Source: Arthrobacter sp. ISL-85
GTDB lineage: Bacteria; Actinomycetota; Actinomycetes; Actinomycetales; Micrococcaceae
Reading direction: 5' to 3'
DNA length: 64,000 bases
Assembly (NCBI RefSeq): GCF_018613675.1
Contig: NZ_JAGGPQ010000012.1
Coordinates: 1 to 64,000, forward strand
The notes beneath the pieces were generated by a model, which saw only the letters and a list, made by a program, of their open reading frames with translations, did no database searches and had not been told where the DNA came from. Positions 52,235-61,802 of the stretch are shown here, piece after piece (position 1 is the stretch's first letter; each line of letters opens with the position of its first letter). Both the position numbers and the translations under genes were made by a program.

Positions 52235-53524
52235 ATGAAAACCCCGAGATTCCTGCTTCCGGCAGCTACTGCCGGCATTCTGGCCCTTACGTTGTCCGCC
52301 TGCGGCGGCGGAGGTGGAGGAGGCACCACGGGCGGCGGAGGCAGCGACGCTGACGCCAACCTCGACGGCCGCGGCCCCATCACGTACGTACAGGGCAAGG
52401 ACAACAGCAACGTTGTCCGCCCGTTGGTTGACAAGTGGAATGCCGCCCACCCGAACGAAAAGGTCACCTTCAAGGAACAGACCGACCAGGCGGACCAGCA
52501 GCACGATGACCTCGTCCAGCACTTCCAGGCCAAGCAGCCCGATTACGACGTCGTGGATGTGGACGTCGTCTGGACCGCCGAATTTGCGGCCAAGGGCTGG
52601 CTGCAGCCGTTGAAGGACAAGATGGCGATCGACACCAGCGCCATGCTGAAGCCCACCGTGGACAGCGCCACGTACAAGGGCACGCTTTACGCGGCACCGC
52701 AGACCTCCGACGGCGGCATCCTCTACTACCGTAAGGACCTGGTGCCCAATCCGCCCAAGACCTGGGACGAGATGATGAGCATGTGCTCCATCGCCACAGC
52801 CAACAACATTGGTTGCTACGCGGGGCAGTTCAGCAAGTATGAGGGCCTCACCGTGAACGCCTCCGAGGCCATCAACTCCGCGGGCGGCTCTGTCCTTAAC
52901 AAGGATGGAAAGCCCGACCTGAACACCCCCGAGGCCAAGGCCGGCCTGGGTAACCTGGCCAAGGCCTACGCTGATGGCAACATCCCCAAGGAAGCCATCA
53001 CCTACAAGGAAGAGGACAGCCGGCAGGCATTCCAAAGCGGCAAGCTCCTCTTCCTCCGCAACTGGCCGTACGCCTTCAACCTGATCACCACTGAAGGTTC
53101 CTCTGCTGTCAAGGACAAGACCGGCCTCGCTGCCCTGCCGGGCAAGAGCGGCCCGGGTGCGTCCTCGCTTGGTGGCCACAACCTCGCCACCAGCGTGTAC
53201 TCCAAGAACAAGGCCACCGCGCTCGACTTCATGAAGTTCATGACGTCGGCAGAAACCGAGAAGTTCTACGCTACCCAGGGTTCCCTGGCTCCGGTTCTTG
53301 GCTCGCTGTATGACGACCAGGAACTCGTTGCCAAGCTGCCCTACCTGCCGGTCCTGAAGACGTCCATCCAGAACGCCGTGCCGCGTCCGGTAACGCCTTT
53401 CTACCCGGCTGTCACCAAGGCGATCCAGGAGAACGCCTACTCCGCTATCAAGGGAGAAAAGTCAGTGGACACCGCACTTTCTGACATGCAGAAATCCATC
53501 GAATCCGCCGGTGCGGGATCGTAG
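52235..53524 (+). CDS. ABC sugar-binding lipoprotein
   Basis: The 429-aa protein has a lipoprotein signal (LALTLSACGGG, acylated Cys about residue 23) and a Gly-rich linker, then a family-1 solute-binding fold. Features: ITYVQGKDNSNVVRPLVDKW, QQHDDLVQHFQAKQPDYDVV and QTSDGGILYYRKDLVPNPPKTWDEM. Resembles maltose/trehalose binding proteins such as LpqY or ThuE. With the permeases and GH13 enzyme it points to alpha-glucoside uptake. RBS GAGGAG lies upstream. Confidence 0.92.
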   Translation: MKTPRFLLPAATAGILALTLSACGGGGGGGTTGGGGSDADANLDGRGPITYVQGKDNSNVVRPLVDKWNAAHPNEKVTFKEQTDQADQQHDDLVQHFQAKQPDYDVVDVDVVWTAEFAAKGWLQPLKDKMAIDTSAMLKPTVDSATYKGTLYAAPQTSDGGILYYRKDLVPNPPKTWDEMMSMCSIATANNIGCYAGQFSKYEGLTVNASEAINSAGGSVLNKDGKPDLNTPEAKAGLGNLAKAYADGNIPKEAITYKEEDSRQAFQSGKLLFLRNWPYAFNLITTEGSSAVKDKTGLAALPGKSGPGASSLGGHNLATSVYSKNKATALDFMKFMTSAETEKFYATQGSLAPVLGSLYDDQELVAKLPYLPVLKTSIQNAVPRPVTPFYPAVTKAIQENAYSAIKGEKSVDTALSDMQKSIESAGAGS

Positions 53525-53531
53525 TTCTGCC

Positions 53532-54569
53532 ATGGCAACCGAACTAGGCCCGACGCCGGTCAAAGCACCGGCGTCGGGCGGTACCCCCGTCCATCGCGGG
53601 CCCAAGGGCGTAGGGGAGGACAACAGGATCGCAAGCCAGGGGCGCTGGGCCTCCTGGCTGCTCGCTCCGACGATCATCGCCCTGGCAGTGGTGATTGTGT
53701 ACCCCATCATCAGCGCGATCGTGATGTCCTTCCAGAAGGATGCCGGCCTCGACGCAGCAACCGGATTGTTCACCGCCGGCGGTCCCGCCGGCATCTCAAA
53801 CTACGTCAACTGGCTCGCCCAGCAGTGCTCCGCTCCCGGTGGCGGCACGGTAGCCTGTCCTCCGGGGACCCTCGGAGGACAGTTCTGGTCAGCCACGGCT
53901 ACCACGTTCTTCTTCACGGTAGTCACGGTGACGCTGGAGACAGTCCTCGGCTTCTGGATGGCCATGATCATGGCACGCACGTTCCGCGGCCGCAGCCTGG
54001 TCCGCGCGGCCGTGCTGGTGCCCTGGGCCATCCCCACCGCTGTGACGGCCAAGCTCTGGTTCTTCATCTTCGCCTTCGAAGGAATCGCCAACAAGCTGTT
54101 CAACACCAGCATCCTGTGGACCGGCAGCGAGTGGCCGGCCAAGTGGGCCGTGATCATCGCCGACGTCTGGAAGACCACGCCGTTCATGGCGCTGCTGATC
54201 CTGGCGGGCCTGCAGATGATCCCGGCAGAAGTCTACGAAGCAGCCAAGGTGGACGGCGCGTCCGCCTGGCAGCGGTTCCGGCTCATCACCCTGCCGCTGG
54301 TAAAGCCGGCACTCATGGTGGCAATCCTGTTCCGCACCCTGGATGCACTGCGCATGTTCGACCTGCCGTACATCCTCACCGGCGGTGCCAACAACACCAC
54401 CACCTTGTCCATTCTGGTGATTAACCAGATCAGGCAGGGCTTCAACGCTGCGGCCGCGTTGTCCACCATCACGTTCATCATCATCTTCCTCGTCGCCTTC
54501 ATCTTTGTCCGCTTCCTCGGGGCAAACGTGGTTGAGCAGAGCGGCGCCACAGGAAAGGGGAAGAAATGA
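53532..54569 (+). CDS. Sugar ABC permease, MalF-like
   Basis: The 345-aa protein has about six membrane helices after a ~45-residue cytoplasmic N-terminus. A periplasmic loop near residue 95 follows GPAGISNYVNWLAQ. The EAA loop is EVYEAAKVDGASAWQRFRLITLPLVKPAL, where the ATPase docks. The ATG at 53532 lies 7 bases after the binding-protein stop; GTG 53511 is an alternative. No ATPase gene is in this operon, so a shared ATPase (MsiK-type) is likely. Confidence 0.9.
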   Translation: MATELGPTPVKAPASGGTPVHRGPKGVGEDNRIASQGRWASWLLAPTIIALAVVIVYPIISAIVMSFQKDAGLDAATGLFTAGGPAGISNYVNWLAQQCSAPGGGTVACPPGTLGGQFWSATATTFFFTVVTVTLETVLGFWMAMIMARTFRGRSLVRAAVLVPWAIPTAVTAKLWFFIFAFEGIANKLFNTSILWTGSEWPAKWAVIIADVWKTTPFMALLILAGLQMIPAEVYEAAKVDGASAWQRFRLITLPLVKPALMVAILFRTLDALRMFDLPYILTGGANNTTTLSILVINQIRQGFNAAAALSTITFIIIFLVAFIFVRFLGANVVEQSGATGKGKK

Positions 54570-55465
54570 CCACGGCAACAGCAGACGCCACTGCGCTGCG
54601 GGCGCGCCAGGACAAGGGACGCCAAGCCGCGCAGAACCGTGAAAAGTGGGCGCAGGCGAGGACTTACATCAGTGCCGCCGTCGTCCTCGTCTGGTGCCTG
54701 GCACCGGCCTACTGGATGGTGGTCACCGCGTTCCGCGAGGTGGGCTTCACCTACGACACGTCGATCCTGCCCACGCACATAACGCTGGACAACTTCGCCA
54801 CCGCCTTTGATACGTCCTTCGGCAACAGGTTCGGCCAGGCGCTGCTGAACAGCGTGTTCATCGGCGGGGTGGTCACGGCCGTTTCGCTGCTGATCGGTGT
54901 GTTCGCCGCTTACGCCCTTGCCCGCTTGAACTTCAAGGGCAAGTTCCTGGTACTCGGCTTCATCCTGGGGGCCTCCATGTTCCCCGGCGTTGCCCTCATC
55001 ACCCCGTTGTTCCAGCTGTTCACCAACATCGGCTGGATGGGCACCTACCAGGCGCTGATTATTCCGAACATTTCCTTCGTGCTCCCGTTGACGGTCTACA
55101 CCATGACCTCGTTCTTCCGGGAAATGCCCTGGGAACTAGAGGAATCAGCCCGCGTGGACGGCTGCACCCAGGGACAGGCCTTCCGTAAGGTCATCATGCC
55201 CCTTGCTGCACCGGCAATCTTCACCACCGCAATCCTGGCGTTTATTTCCTCGTGGAATGAATTCCTGATTGCCAGCCAGCTGTCCAGCGACGCAACCCAG
55301 CCGGTGACGGTGGCCATCGCCAACTTCGCCGGTGCACAGCCCAACCAGATCCCATACACGGCCATTATGGCCGCGGGCACCATCGTCACCATCCCCTTGG
55401 TGATCCTGGTGCTGGTCTTCCAGCGCAAGATTGTCGCCGGCCTCACGGCAGGTGCAGTCAAGTGA
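54566..55465 (+). CDS. Sugar ABC permease, MalG-like
   Basis: The 299-aa protein has six helices and the EAA loop ELEESARVDGCTQGQAFRKVIMPLAAPAI. Its start overlaps the previous stop (ATGA). It pairs with the MalF-like permease. The N-terminal ~30 residues are charged and cytoplasmic. Confidence 0.92.
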   Translation: MTTATADATALRARQDKGRQAAQNREKWAQARTYISAAVVLVWCLAPAYWMVVTAFREVGFTYDTSILPTHITLDNFATAFDTSFGNRFGQALLNSVFIGGVVTAVSLLIGVFAAYALARLNFKGKFLVLGFILGASMFPGVALITPLFQLFTNIGWMGTYQALIIPNISFVLPLTVYTMTSFFREMPWELEESARVDGCTQGQAFRKVIMPLAAPAIFTTAILAFISSWNEFLIASQLSSDATQPVTVAIANFAGAQPNQIPYTAIMAAGTIVTIPLVILVLVFQRKIVAGLTAGAVK

Positions 55466-55710
55466 CGGACACCGGTTCCCGCCCCCGCACCCCGGGGGCG
55501 GGAAACCGCAGCCGGTTGGTCCGCTCCGGCGAAGACTTTGACATGATCATTGGCTTCCTCGCGTTCTGGGCGCTGGTCCTCCTGGTGGCCACAGTGTGGA
55601 TGGAAATCACTGCCCAGCCTGCCCTTGGATGGGCGCTGGGCCTGCTGGCAACGCTGCTGGCCCTGTACGGCATGGTGCGGCTGCGCCGGAAACTTCCAGC
55701 CCGCAAGTAG
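55462..55710 (+). CDS. Small two-helix membrane protein coupled to the sugar ABC operon
   Basis: The 82-aa protein starts at GTG 55462, within the MalG-like stop. After a basic N-terminus it has two hydrophobic segments (MIIGFLAFWALVLLVATVWM and LGWALGLLATLLALYGMVRL). It has no known domain. Translational coupling suggests it acts with the transporter, but this is not shown. Confidence 0.75.
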   Translation: MTDTGSRPRTPGAGNRSRLVRSGEDFDMIIGFLAFWALVLLVATVWMEITAQPALGWALGLLATLLALYGMVRLRRKLPARK

Positions 55711-55854
55711 AAGCCCGGGCGGCATCGGCAACGTCCCGGCTGCAGTTGTTACCGCCCGGGTTGTCGCTGCCGGTGCGCGAAGTGGAAAAATACAGGGCCG
55801 GATAAACGCAGGGCCAGCCGGCCCTACGCCGAGAGGGAGTCAAAAGGGGACACG

Positions 55855-56907
55855 GTGGCACGGACAACGGAAAGATCCCAGCGGGGCGGCCATAACGGCG
55901 TCAGCATCGAGGACGTGGCAGCGGCCGCCGGAGTCTCAACAGCCACCGTCTCCCGCGCCGTGAGGGGACTGCCCAGGGTTTCGCCGGCCACCAGGGAGAA
56001 GATCCTGGAGGTGGCAGGAAACCTGGGCTACGTGGCGTCCTCCTCCGCCTCCGGCCTGGCCACGGGACGGACCAAGACCATCGGCGTCCTGGCACCCTTC
56101 GTCAGCCGATGGTTCTTCTCCAAAGCCATCGAAGGTGCCGACCGCGAGCTGCACGCCCGGCACTACAACCTCTCCCTCTTCAACCTTGGTGGCCACGGCA
56201 GCAACCGTGAGCGGCTGTTCAGCAAAACCATGGTCTACAAACAGATCGACGCCCTGCTGGTCCTGTGTATGGCGCTCAGCCACGAAGAGATCGAGCACCT
56301 CCAGAAGATCGACATCCCGTTGGTAGTAGTGGGAGGCCATGTCGAGGAATGTCCCTACATTGGCATCGACGACTACGCTGCGGCGTCCACCGCGGTCCGG
56401 CACCTGATTGACCTGGGCCACCGGGACATCGCCCTCCTGCACGGCGACGACGAGACTGACCTGAACTTCGATGTCCCCCGCGTGCGAATCCTGGCGTTCA
56501 AGGACGTCATGGCCGCCGCCGGCCTGTCCACCCGGCCGGAGTGGGACGAATGGGGCGACTTTACGGTCCACAGCGGCCAGGAAGCCTTCCGCCGTCTGTG
56601 GTCCCGGCCCGGCCAGAAGCCCACGGCCATCTTTTGCGCCTCTGACGAAATGGCCATGGGTGTCATTTTCGAGGCTAACCGGGCGGGCGTCAGCGTTCCG
56701 GGCGAACTTTCCGTGGTAGGCATCGACAACCACGACTTCGCGGACGCCATGGGCCTGACAACGGTGGGGCAGCGGCCGGACGAGCAGGCCGAACTGGCTA
56801 CCAAGATGCTGTTGGATGAACTGGACGGCGAGGAGGGAGCTGTCCGCTCCACCGTGGCGCCCCACGAACTGATTGTCCGGCGCACCACAGCGCCGCCCCA
56901 AACCTGA
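55855..56907 (+). CDS. LacI-family transcriptional regulator
   Basis: The 350-aa protein has an N-terminal LacI HTH (VSIEDVAAAAGVSTATVSRAVRG) and hinge (VSPATREKILEVAGNLGYVA), then a periplasmic-binding-type effector domain with FCASDEMAMGVIFEA and GELSVVGIDNHDFADAMGLTTV. It is encoded just after the sugar ABC operon and is the likely regulator of that operon and the GH13 gene through the operator at 52128-52142. Start GTG 55855 follows AAAAGGGG. Confidence 0.92.
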   Translation: MARTTERSQRGGHNGVSIEDVAAAAGVSTATVSRAVRGLPRVSPATREKILEVAGNLGYVASSSASGLATGRTKTIGVLAPFVSRWFFSKAIEGADRELHARHYNLSLFNLGGHGSNRERLFSKTMVYKQIDALLVLCMALSHEEIEHLQKIDIPLVVVGGHVEECPYIGIDDYAAASTAVRHLIDLGHRDIALLHGDDETDLNFDVPRVRILAFKDVMAAAGLSTRPEWDEWGDFTVHSGQEAFRRLWSRPGQKPTAIFCASDEMAMGVIFEANRAGVSVPGELSVVGIDNHDFADAMGLTTVGQRPDEQAELATKMLLDELDGEEGAVRSTVAPHELIVRRTTAPPQT

Positions 56908-56930
56908 AGCAGCCCGGGAGCCGGAGGCAA

Positions 56931-57821
56931 CTACGACGCGCGGGCCAATTGCCGGATGGGAATCCAGCGTGATGCCAGCCGCCGGTAGGCGGCCGCAGCG
57001 CCGGTCATGTCACCCTCCGCCAGGCATTCGATGCCCAGCCTGATGTCCATGGGGGACTCGTCCGGGTATACCTTGTCCGCTACGGCACCATAGTCCAGCT
57101 CCACCATGGAATTCACGTGGAACAGCTCAAGCCATTCCGTCAGCTGCGCCAGGTCGTCAAGCATATCCAGGTCGGGGGCGGCGAGGGCCAGGTTGGCCAC
57201 CGCGTAGCGGGCGCGCTCCAGGGCATCGGTGATGGGTGTCCACACGCGCACGGTGAGGATACGCCCGGCGGCCTCCACCACATCCTTGCGGTCGGACTCC
57301 ATGAACAGCGAAAACCAACTGAACGGGATGCCCCAGGTGGACGCCCGCGTGTGCACGCGGGTGGATCCGTCCCGTGCCTTCACCAGATCAATCCGCTCCT
57401 GGTGCCGGTCCCGTTGTTCCTCCGGGATCAGCAGCTCGGCCAGCGGGCCGTGGATTCCCTCCATCAAGGCGTTGGCTGCCAGCCCGGCGCGCAGGACAAG
57501 CTGGCTGGGGCAGTACAGGAGGACGGGCTCCGTGCCGGCGTCAGCACCGGCGTCGGACGCTCCGCCTTCCGGCGCCGGCACCGCGGTGACGCGCACCAGA
57601 TCGGTGCGTCCCGTGGGGAACGGGTCGCCCCCGGACCGCGTGATCCGTCCCAGCGAGGCCAGCAGTTCGGCGTTTTCGACGGCGGCACGCGAGACGGCAT
57701 GTGCACCCGCGGCTTGAATGGCTGGACGCTGTTCCTCCGGGAAGGCTTCCAGGGGCTCGTAGACGCGCAGGGTGGAGGAAAAAGGCAGGCCGGCCTGGCC
57801 CCGGTAGAGGTTGCCCGTCAT
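56931..57821 (-). CDS. Conserved hypothetical protein (296 aa)
   Basis: The start at ATG 57821 follows AAGGAG. The sequence (MTGNLYRGQAGLPFSSTLRVYEPLEAFPEEQR) continues with VLLYCPSQLVLRAGLAANALMEGI, RVHTRASTWGIPFSWFSLFM and ALERARYAVANLALAAPDLDML. It looks soluble and alpha/beta, without membrane segments or catalytic motifs I recognise. It lies 34 bases downstream of xth on the same strand, so they may be co-transcribed. Function unknown. Confidence 0.75.
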   Translation of the reverse strand: MTGNLYRGQAGLPFSSTLRVYEPLEAFPEEQRPAIQAAGAHAVSRAAVENAELLASLGRITRSGGDPFPTGRTDLVRVTAVPAPEGGASDAGADAGTEPVLLYCPSQLVLRAGLAANALMEGIHGPLAELLIPEEQRDRHQERIDLVKARDGSTRVHTRASTWGIPFSWFSLFMESDRKDVVEAAGRILTVRVWTPITDALERARYAVANLALAAPDLDMLDDLAQLTEWLELFHVNSMVELDYGAVADKVYPDESPMDIRLGIECLAEGDMTGAAAAYRRLASRWIPIRQLARAS

Positions 57822-57855
57822 CACGGTCTCCTTGGCTGGGTCCAGGGCGCAGTCA

Positions 57856-58662
57856 TCAGTCCGCCAGTTCCACCAGCACGGGAGCATGGTCAGAGGCGCC
57901 CTTGCCCTTGCGTTCCTCGCGGTCGATCGAGGCGCCGGTGACGCGCGCAGCCAGGGCCGGGGAGGCCAGGACGAAATCGATCCGCATGCCTTCCTTCTTG
58001 GGGAACCGCAGCTGGGTGTAGTCCCAGTAGGTGTAGACGCCGGGGCCGGGGGTGTAGGGGCGTACTACGTCGGTGTAGCCCGCTGCTTCGAACGCATGGA
58101 ACGCTTCCCGCTCTGGCGGGCTGACGTGCGTGGCCCGGTTGGCGATGAACAGGTCGATGTCCCAGACGTCGTCGTCGAATGGTGCGATGTTCCAGTCGCC
58201 CATGAGGGCCACCTGCGCCTGCGGGTTATCCGTGACCAGGGCCTGGGCGTGCGTCTTGAGGCTTTCCAGCCACTTGAGCTTGTACGGCATGTGCTCGTCG
58301 TCCAGCGAGCGGCCGTTGGGGACGTAAAGGCTCCAGACGCGGACGCCGCCGCAGGTGGCAGCCATGGCCCGGGCCTCCTGGACCGGATCCTTGCCGGCCT
58401 TGCCAAACGCAGGCTGGTCCAGGAAAGTGCGCTCCACGTCCGCCAGCCCCACACGGGAGGCAATCGCAACGCCGTTCCACTGGTTCACGCCGAAGTGGGC
58501 CACCTCGTAGCCCATCCGTTCAAAGAGCTCCCACGGGAAGTTGTCGTCCTTGCACTTGGTCTCCTGGATGGCCAGGACGTCGCAGTCGCTGCGCTGGAGC
58601 CAGGCTTCAACGCGGTCGGCACGGGCACGGAGCGAATTCACATTCCAGGTAGCTATCTTCAC
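57856..58662 (-). CDS. xth: Exodeoxyribonuclease III / AP endonuclease
   Basis: The 268-aa protein starts at GTG 58662 after TTAGGAA. It matches ExoIII: KIATWNVNSLRARADRVEAWL, LAIQETKCKDDNFPW with the metal-binding Glu, SLYVPNGRSLDD, LMGDWNIAPFDDDVWD and the catalytic SDHAPVLVEL. It repairs abasic sites and 3' blocked ends. Length is normal. Confidence 0.96.
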   Translation of the reverse strand: MKIATWNVNSLRARADRVEAWLQRSDCDVLAIQETKCKDDNFPWELFERMGYEVAHFGVNQWNGVAIASRVGLADVERTFLDQPAFGKAGKDPVQEARAMAATCGGVRVWSLYVPNGRSLDDEHMPYKLKWLESLKTHAQALVTDNPQAQVALMGDWNIAPFDDDVWDIDLFIANRATHVSPPEREAFHAFEAAGYTDVVRPYTPGPGVYTYWDYTQLRFPKKEGMRIDFVLASPALAARVTGASIDREERKGKGASDHAPVLVELAD

Positions 58663-58822
58663 GGTTCCTAACTTACCTTGGCGGCCGCGCGGCGGGTAAA
58701 GCCCGTGCAGGACCCGGCCCCGCCGGCCGGGACCGTTGGTCCCGGGCAGCACACGGCGGGTATATTCGCACCAGAATGACCTGGATCACAGATCCGGTCG
58801 CCATGTGAAGGAGCACCAGCCG

Positions 58823-59947
58823 ATGACCGCAGCCACGGGCAACATCACGGACAGCAGAGCAGGAGACCAAACCGCGGAAGTACTCTTCGAGCGCCGCGGC
58901 CGGCTCGGCGTCATCACCCTCAACCGGCCGCAGGCGGTCAACGCGCTCACCGAGGGAATGGTGGACCTGTTCCTGCGGCAGCTCACCACGTGGGCAGAGG
59001 ACGACGGCGTGGCCTCCGTCCTGGTGCAGGGCGCCGGGGAAAGGGGCCTGTGCGCGGGCGGAGACATCGTGGCCATCTACCGGGACATGCTGCATGGCGG
59101 AAACCGGACCGCCGATTTCTGGCAGGTCGAATACCGCGTGAACTCGCTGATTGCCCGCTACCCCAAGCCGTACGTTGCCCTCATGGACGGGCTGGTCCTT
59201 GGCGGCGGGGTGGGCATCTCAGCGCACGGGAGTGTCCGTGTGGTCACCGAGCGGACCAGGATGGGGATGCCCGAAACCACCATTGGTTTCGCACCCGACG
59301 TCGGCGGGACTTTCCTGCTGTCCCACGCCCCAGGCCAAACGGGAACCCACGCGGCCCTGACGGGGGCACACCTGGACGCGGGGGACGCCTTGTTCCTGGG
59401 CCTTGCCGACCACTTCGTCCCGTCGGACGCGCTGCCCCGGCTGGTGGCGGCACTGGAAGATGAAAGCCCGGAAGCCGCCGTCGCCCGTTACGCTGCGCAG
59501 CCCCCGGCCTCGGCACTGTCCGGGCAGCGGGACTGGATCGATGCCTGCTACGACTCCGACGACGCCGCGGAAATCATCACCCGTCTCCGGGCCTGGACCG
59601 GGCCCGGGCAGGAAGATGCCCTTGACGCCGCCAACACGATGGAAGCCAAGTCGCCCACCTCGGTCAAAGTCACCCTGGCGTCCCTGCGCCGGGCTGCAAA
59701 CCTGACCCTTGACGAGGCCCTGGCCCAGGAATACCGGGCAGGAATCCGTTTCCTGGCCGGCCCTGATTTCCGGGAAGGTATCCGCGCCCAGGTAGTGGAC
59801 AAGGACAGGAACCCGCAGTGGAAGCCGGCAACGCTGGCCGAGGTGCTGCCCGCCCAGGTGGACAGGTTTTTCGAGCCGCTGGACGGCGGCGAACTGGACC
59901 TGAAACTTGGACCCAACCCGGAAATGACGGAGGCGCGCCATGCCTGA
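58823..59947 (+). CDS. 3-hydroxyisobutyryl-CoA hydrolase / enoyl-CoA hydratase-family
   Basis: The 374-aa protein is longer than ordinary enoyl-CoA hydratases (~260 aa) and has HIBCH features: LITLNRP-type start (GVITLNRPQAVNALTEGM), GERGLCAGGDIVAIYRDML, PETTIGFAPDVGGTFLLS, and a C-terminal KSPTSVKVTLASLRRA. It should hydrolyse 3-hydroxyisobutyryl-CoA in valine breakdown. It starts after GAAGGAG and overlaps the dehydrogenase gene by 8 bases. Confidence 0.88.
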   Translation: MTAATGNITDSRAGDQTAEVLFERRGRLGVITLNRPQAVNALTEGMVDLFLRQLTTWAEDDGVASVLVQGAGERGLCAGGDIVAIYRDMLHGGNRTADFWQVEYRVNSLIARYPKPYVALMDGLVLGGGVGISAHGSVRVVTERTRMGMPETTIGFAPDVGGTFLLSHAPGQTGTHAALTGAHLDAGDALFLGLADHFVPSDALPRLVAALEDESPEAAVARYAAQPPASALSGQRDWIDACYDSDDAAEIITRLRAWTGPGQEDALDAANTMEAKSPTSVKVTLASLRRAANLTLDEALAQEYRAGIRFLAGPDFREGIRAQVVDKDRNPQWKPATLAEVLPAQVDRFFEPLDGGELDLKLGPNPEMTEARHA

Positions 59948-60965
59948 AACGAGCCGCGTGGCCTTTCTGGGCCTTGGACACATGGGCGGTCCCATGGCCC
60001 TGAACCTGGTCCGTGCCGGATATGCGGTGACCGGCTTCGACGTAGTGCCCGCAGCCCGGGAAGCAGCCCGGGCACAGCGTGTGCCGGTGGCGGCCAGCGC
60101 GGCCGACGCCGTGGCCGGCGCCGACGTGGTGCTGACCATGTTCCCCAGCGGCCGGCACGTCCTGGAGGCCTACCGGGGCGGCGCTGGACATCCTGGACGG
60201 CCGGGGGAACCCGGGCTGTTGGCTGCGGCCCCGAACGGAACCATGTTCCTTGACTGCTCCACCATCAACGTTGACGAGGCCCGGGAAGCCGCCCGCCTGG
60301 CCATCGAAGCCGGCCACCGTTCCGTCGACGCACCCGTTTCCGGCGGTGTGGTCGGAGCCGAGGCAGGCACCCTCACCTTCATGGCCGGCGGCGACGGGAC
60401 GGACTTCGAGGCAGTGCGGCCGCTCCTGGAGGTCATGGGCAGGCGCGTCGTGCACTGCGGCGACCACGGTGCCGGCCAGGCCGCCAAAATCTGCAACAAC
60501 CTCGTCCTGGGCGTCTCCATGATCGCGGTCAGTGAGGCCTTCGTCCTTGGTGAGAAGCTGGGCCTGACCCACCAGGCACTGTTCGACGTCGCATCCGCCG
60601 CGTCAGGGCAGTGCTGGGCGCTGACCACCAATTGCCCGGTGCCCGGGCCGGTTCCCACCAGCCCCGCCAACAGGGATTACCAGCCGGGCTTTGACTCGAC
60701 CCTCATGGCCAAGGACCTCAACCTCGCCGTCAACGCGCTGGACAGTACCGGGGTGGCGGGACGGATGGGAGCGCTCGCCGCACGGATCTACGATACGTTT
60801 GCCGCGGAAGGCGGCGCGGGCCGCGACTTCTCCGCCATCATCACCGACATCCGCAGCGCATCCGAGCGGCAGGCCGCAGACGGGCATGCAGCGGAGGCAG
60901 CCGGCACGGAGTTGCCCGGCCGGCGCCCAGCCACAACAGCACACGACGACGGGAGTCCCGAATGA
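59940..60965 (+). CDS. mmsB: 3-hydroxyisobutyrate dehydrogenase
   Basis: The 341-aa protein has the nucleotide motif [42 protein letters not shown], and the catalytic Lys in [15 protein letters not shown], all hallmarks of 3-hydroxyisobutyrate dehydrogenase. It oxidises 3-hydroxyisobutyrate to methylmalonate semialdehyde. Two small insertions and a ~35-residue polar tail lengthen it beyond the usual ~300 aa. Overlaps both neighbours. No methylmalonate-semialdehyde dehydrogenase gene is in the window. Confidence 0.92.
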   Translation: MPETSRVAFLGLGHMGGPMALNLVRAGYAVTGFDVVPAAREAARAQRVPVAASAADAVAGADVVLTMFPSGRHVLEAYRGGAGHPGRPGEPGLLAAAPNGTMFLDCSTINVDEAREAARLAIEAGHRSVDAPVSGGVVGAEAGTLTFMAGGDGTDFEAVRPLLEVMGRRVVHCGDHGAGQAAKICNNLVLGVSMIAVSEAFVLGEKLGLTHQALFDVASAASGQCWALTTNCPVPGPVPTSPANRDYQPGFDSTLMAKDLNLAVNALDSTGVAGRMGALAARIYDTFAAEGGAGRDFSAIITDIRSASERQAADGHAAEAAGTELPGRRPATTAHDDGSPE

Positions 60966-61738
60966 CGGAGTACGCCAACATCCTGGTGGAGCAGCAGGGC
61001 AGGGTAGGGCTGGTGACCCTCAACAGGCCCTCGGCACTGAACGCGCTGAACAAGGCCACCATGGAAGAGCTGGTGGCCGCCGTGACCGCCATGGATTCCG
61101 ATCCCGGCGTGGGCGCGGTAGTGATCACCGGCTCCGGCAAGGCCTTCGCCGCCGGAGCCGACATCAAGGAGATGGCGGACCAGGGCTACATGGACATGTA
61201 CACGGCAGACTGGTTCCGCGGCTGGGAAGATTTCACGCGCCTGCGGATCCCCACCATCGCGGCGGTATCCGGCTTTGCCCTGGGCGGCGGCTGCGAACTG
61301 GCCATGATGTGCGACCTGATCATCGCCGGGGACAACGCCAAGTTCGGGCAACCGGAAATCAACCTTGGCGTGCTCCCCGGGATGGGCGGATCGCAGCGCC
61401 TCACCCGGGCTGTGGGCAAGGCCAAGGCCATGGACATGATCCTCACCGGCAGGTTCATCGCCGCGGAGGAGGCGGACAGGTGCGGGCTGGTGTCCCGGGT
61501 GGTTCCGGCGGAAGATGTGGTGTCCGAGGCAGTCAAGGTGGCCGGCGTGATCGCCGAAAAGTCGAAGCCTGCGGCGATGGCGGCGAAGGAGGCCGTGAAT
61601 GCTGCTTTCGAAACCGGACTGGCCCAGGGAGTGGTGTTCGAACGTCGGCTCTTCCATTCCCTGTTCGCCACGGAGGACCAGAAGGAAGGCATGGCGGCGT
61701 TCACCGAGAAGCGCCAGCCCGAATTCAAACACCGCTGA
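60962..61738 (+). CDS. Enoyl-CoA hydratase
   Basis: The 258-aa crotonase has [15 protein letters not shown], the oxyanion segment [46 protein letters not shown] with both catalytic Glu positions, and [19 protein letters not shown]. It would hydrate methacrylyl-CoA or crotonyl-CoA. ATGA overlap with mmsB places it in the valine-degradation unit. Confidence 0.94.
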   Translation: MTEYANILVEQQGRVGLVTLNRPSALNALNKATMEELVAAVTAMDSDPGVGAVVITGSGKAFAAGADIKEMADQGYMDMYTADWFRGWEDFTRLRIPTIAAVSGFALGGGCELAMMCDLIIAGDNAKFGQPEINLGVLPGMGGSQRLTRAVGKAKAMDMILTGRFIAAEEADRCGLVSRVVPAEDVVSEAVKVAGVIAEKSKPAAMAAKEAVNAAFETGLAQGVVFERRLFHSLFATEDQKEGMAAFTEKRQPEFKHR

Positions 61739-61802
61739 CCCGGGGAGCAGCCTGGTTTCCCTGACGGCGGGCTCTGGGGCCGCCTGCTGCCGGCCTTGCG
61801 CC

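Noticed and set aside
59219..60139. Minus-strand frame across the valine-degradation genes
   Set aside because: Shadow of two well-supported overlapping genes (HIBCH-like and mmsB).
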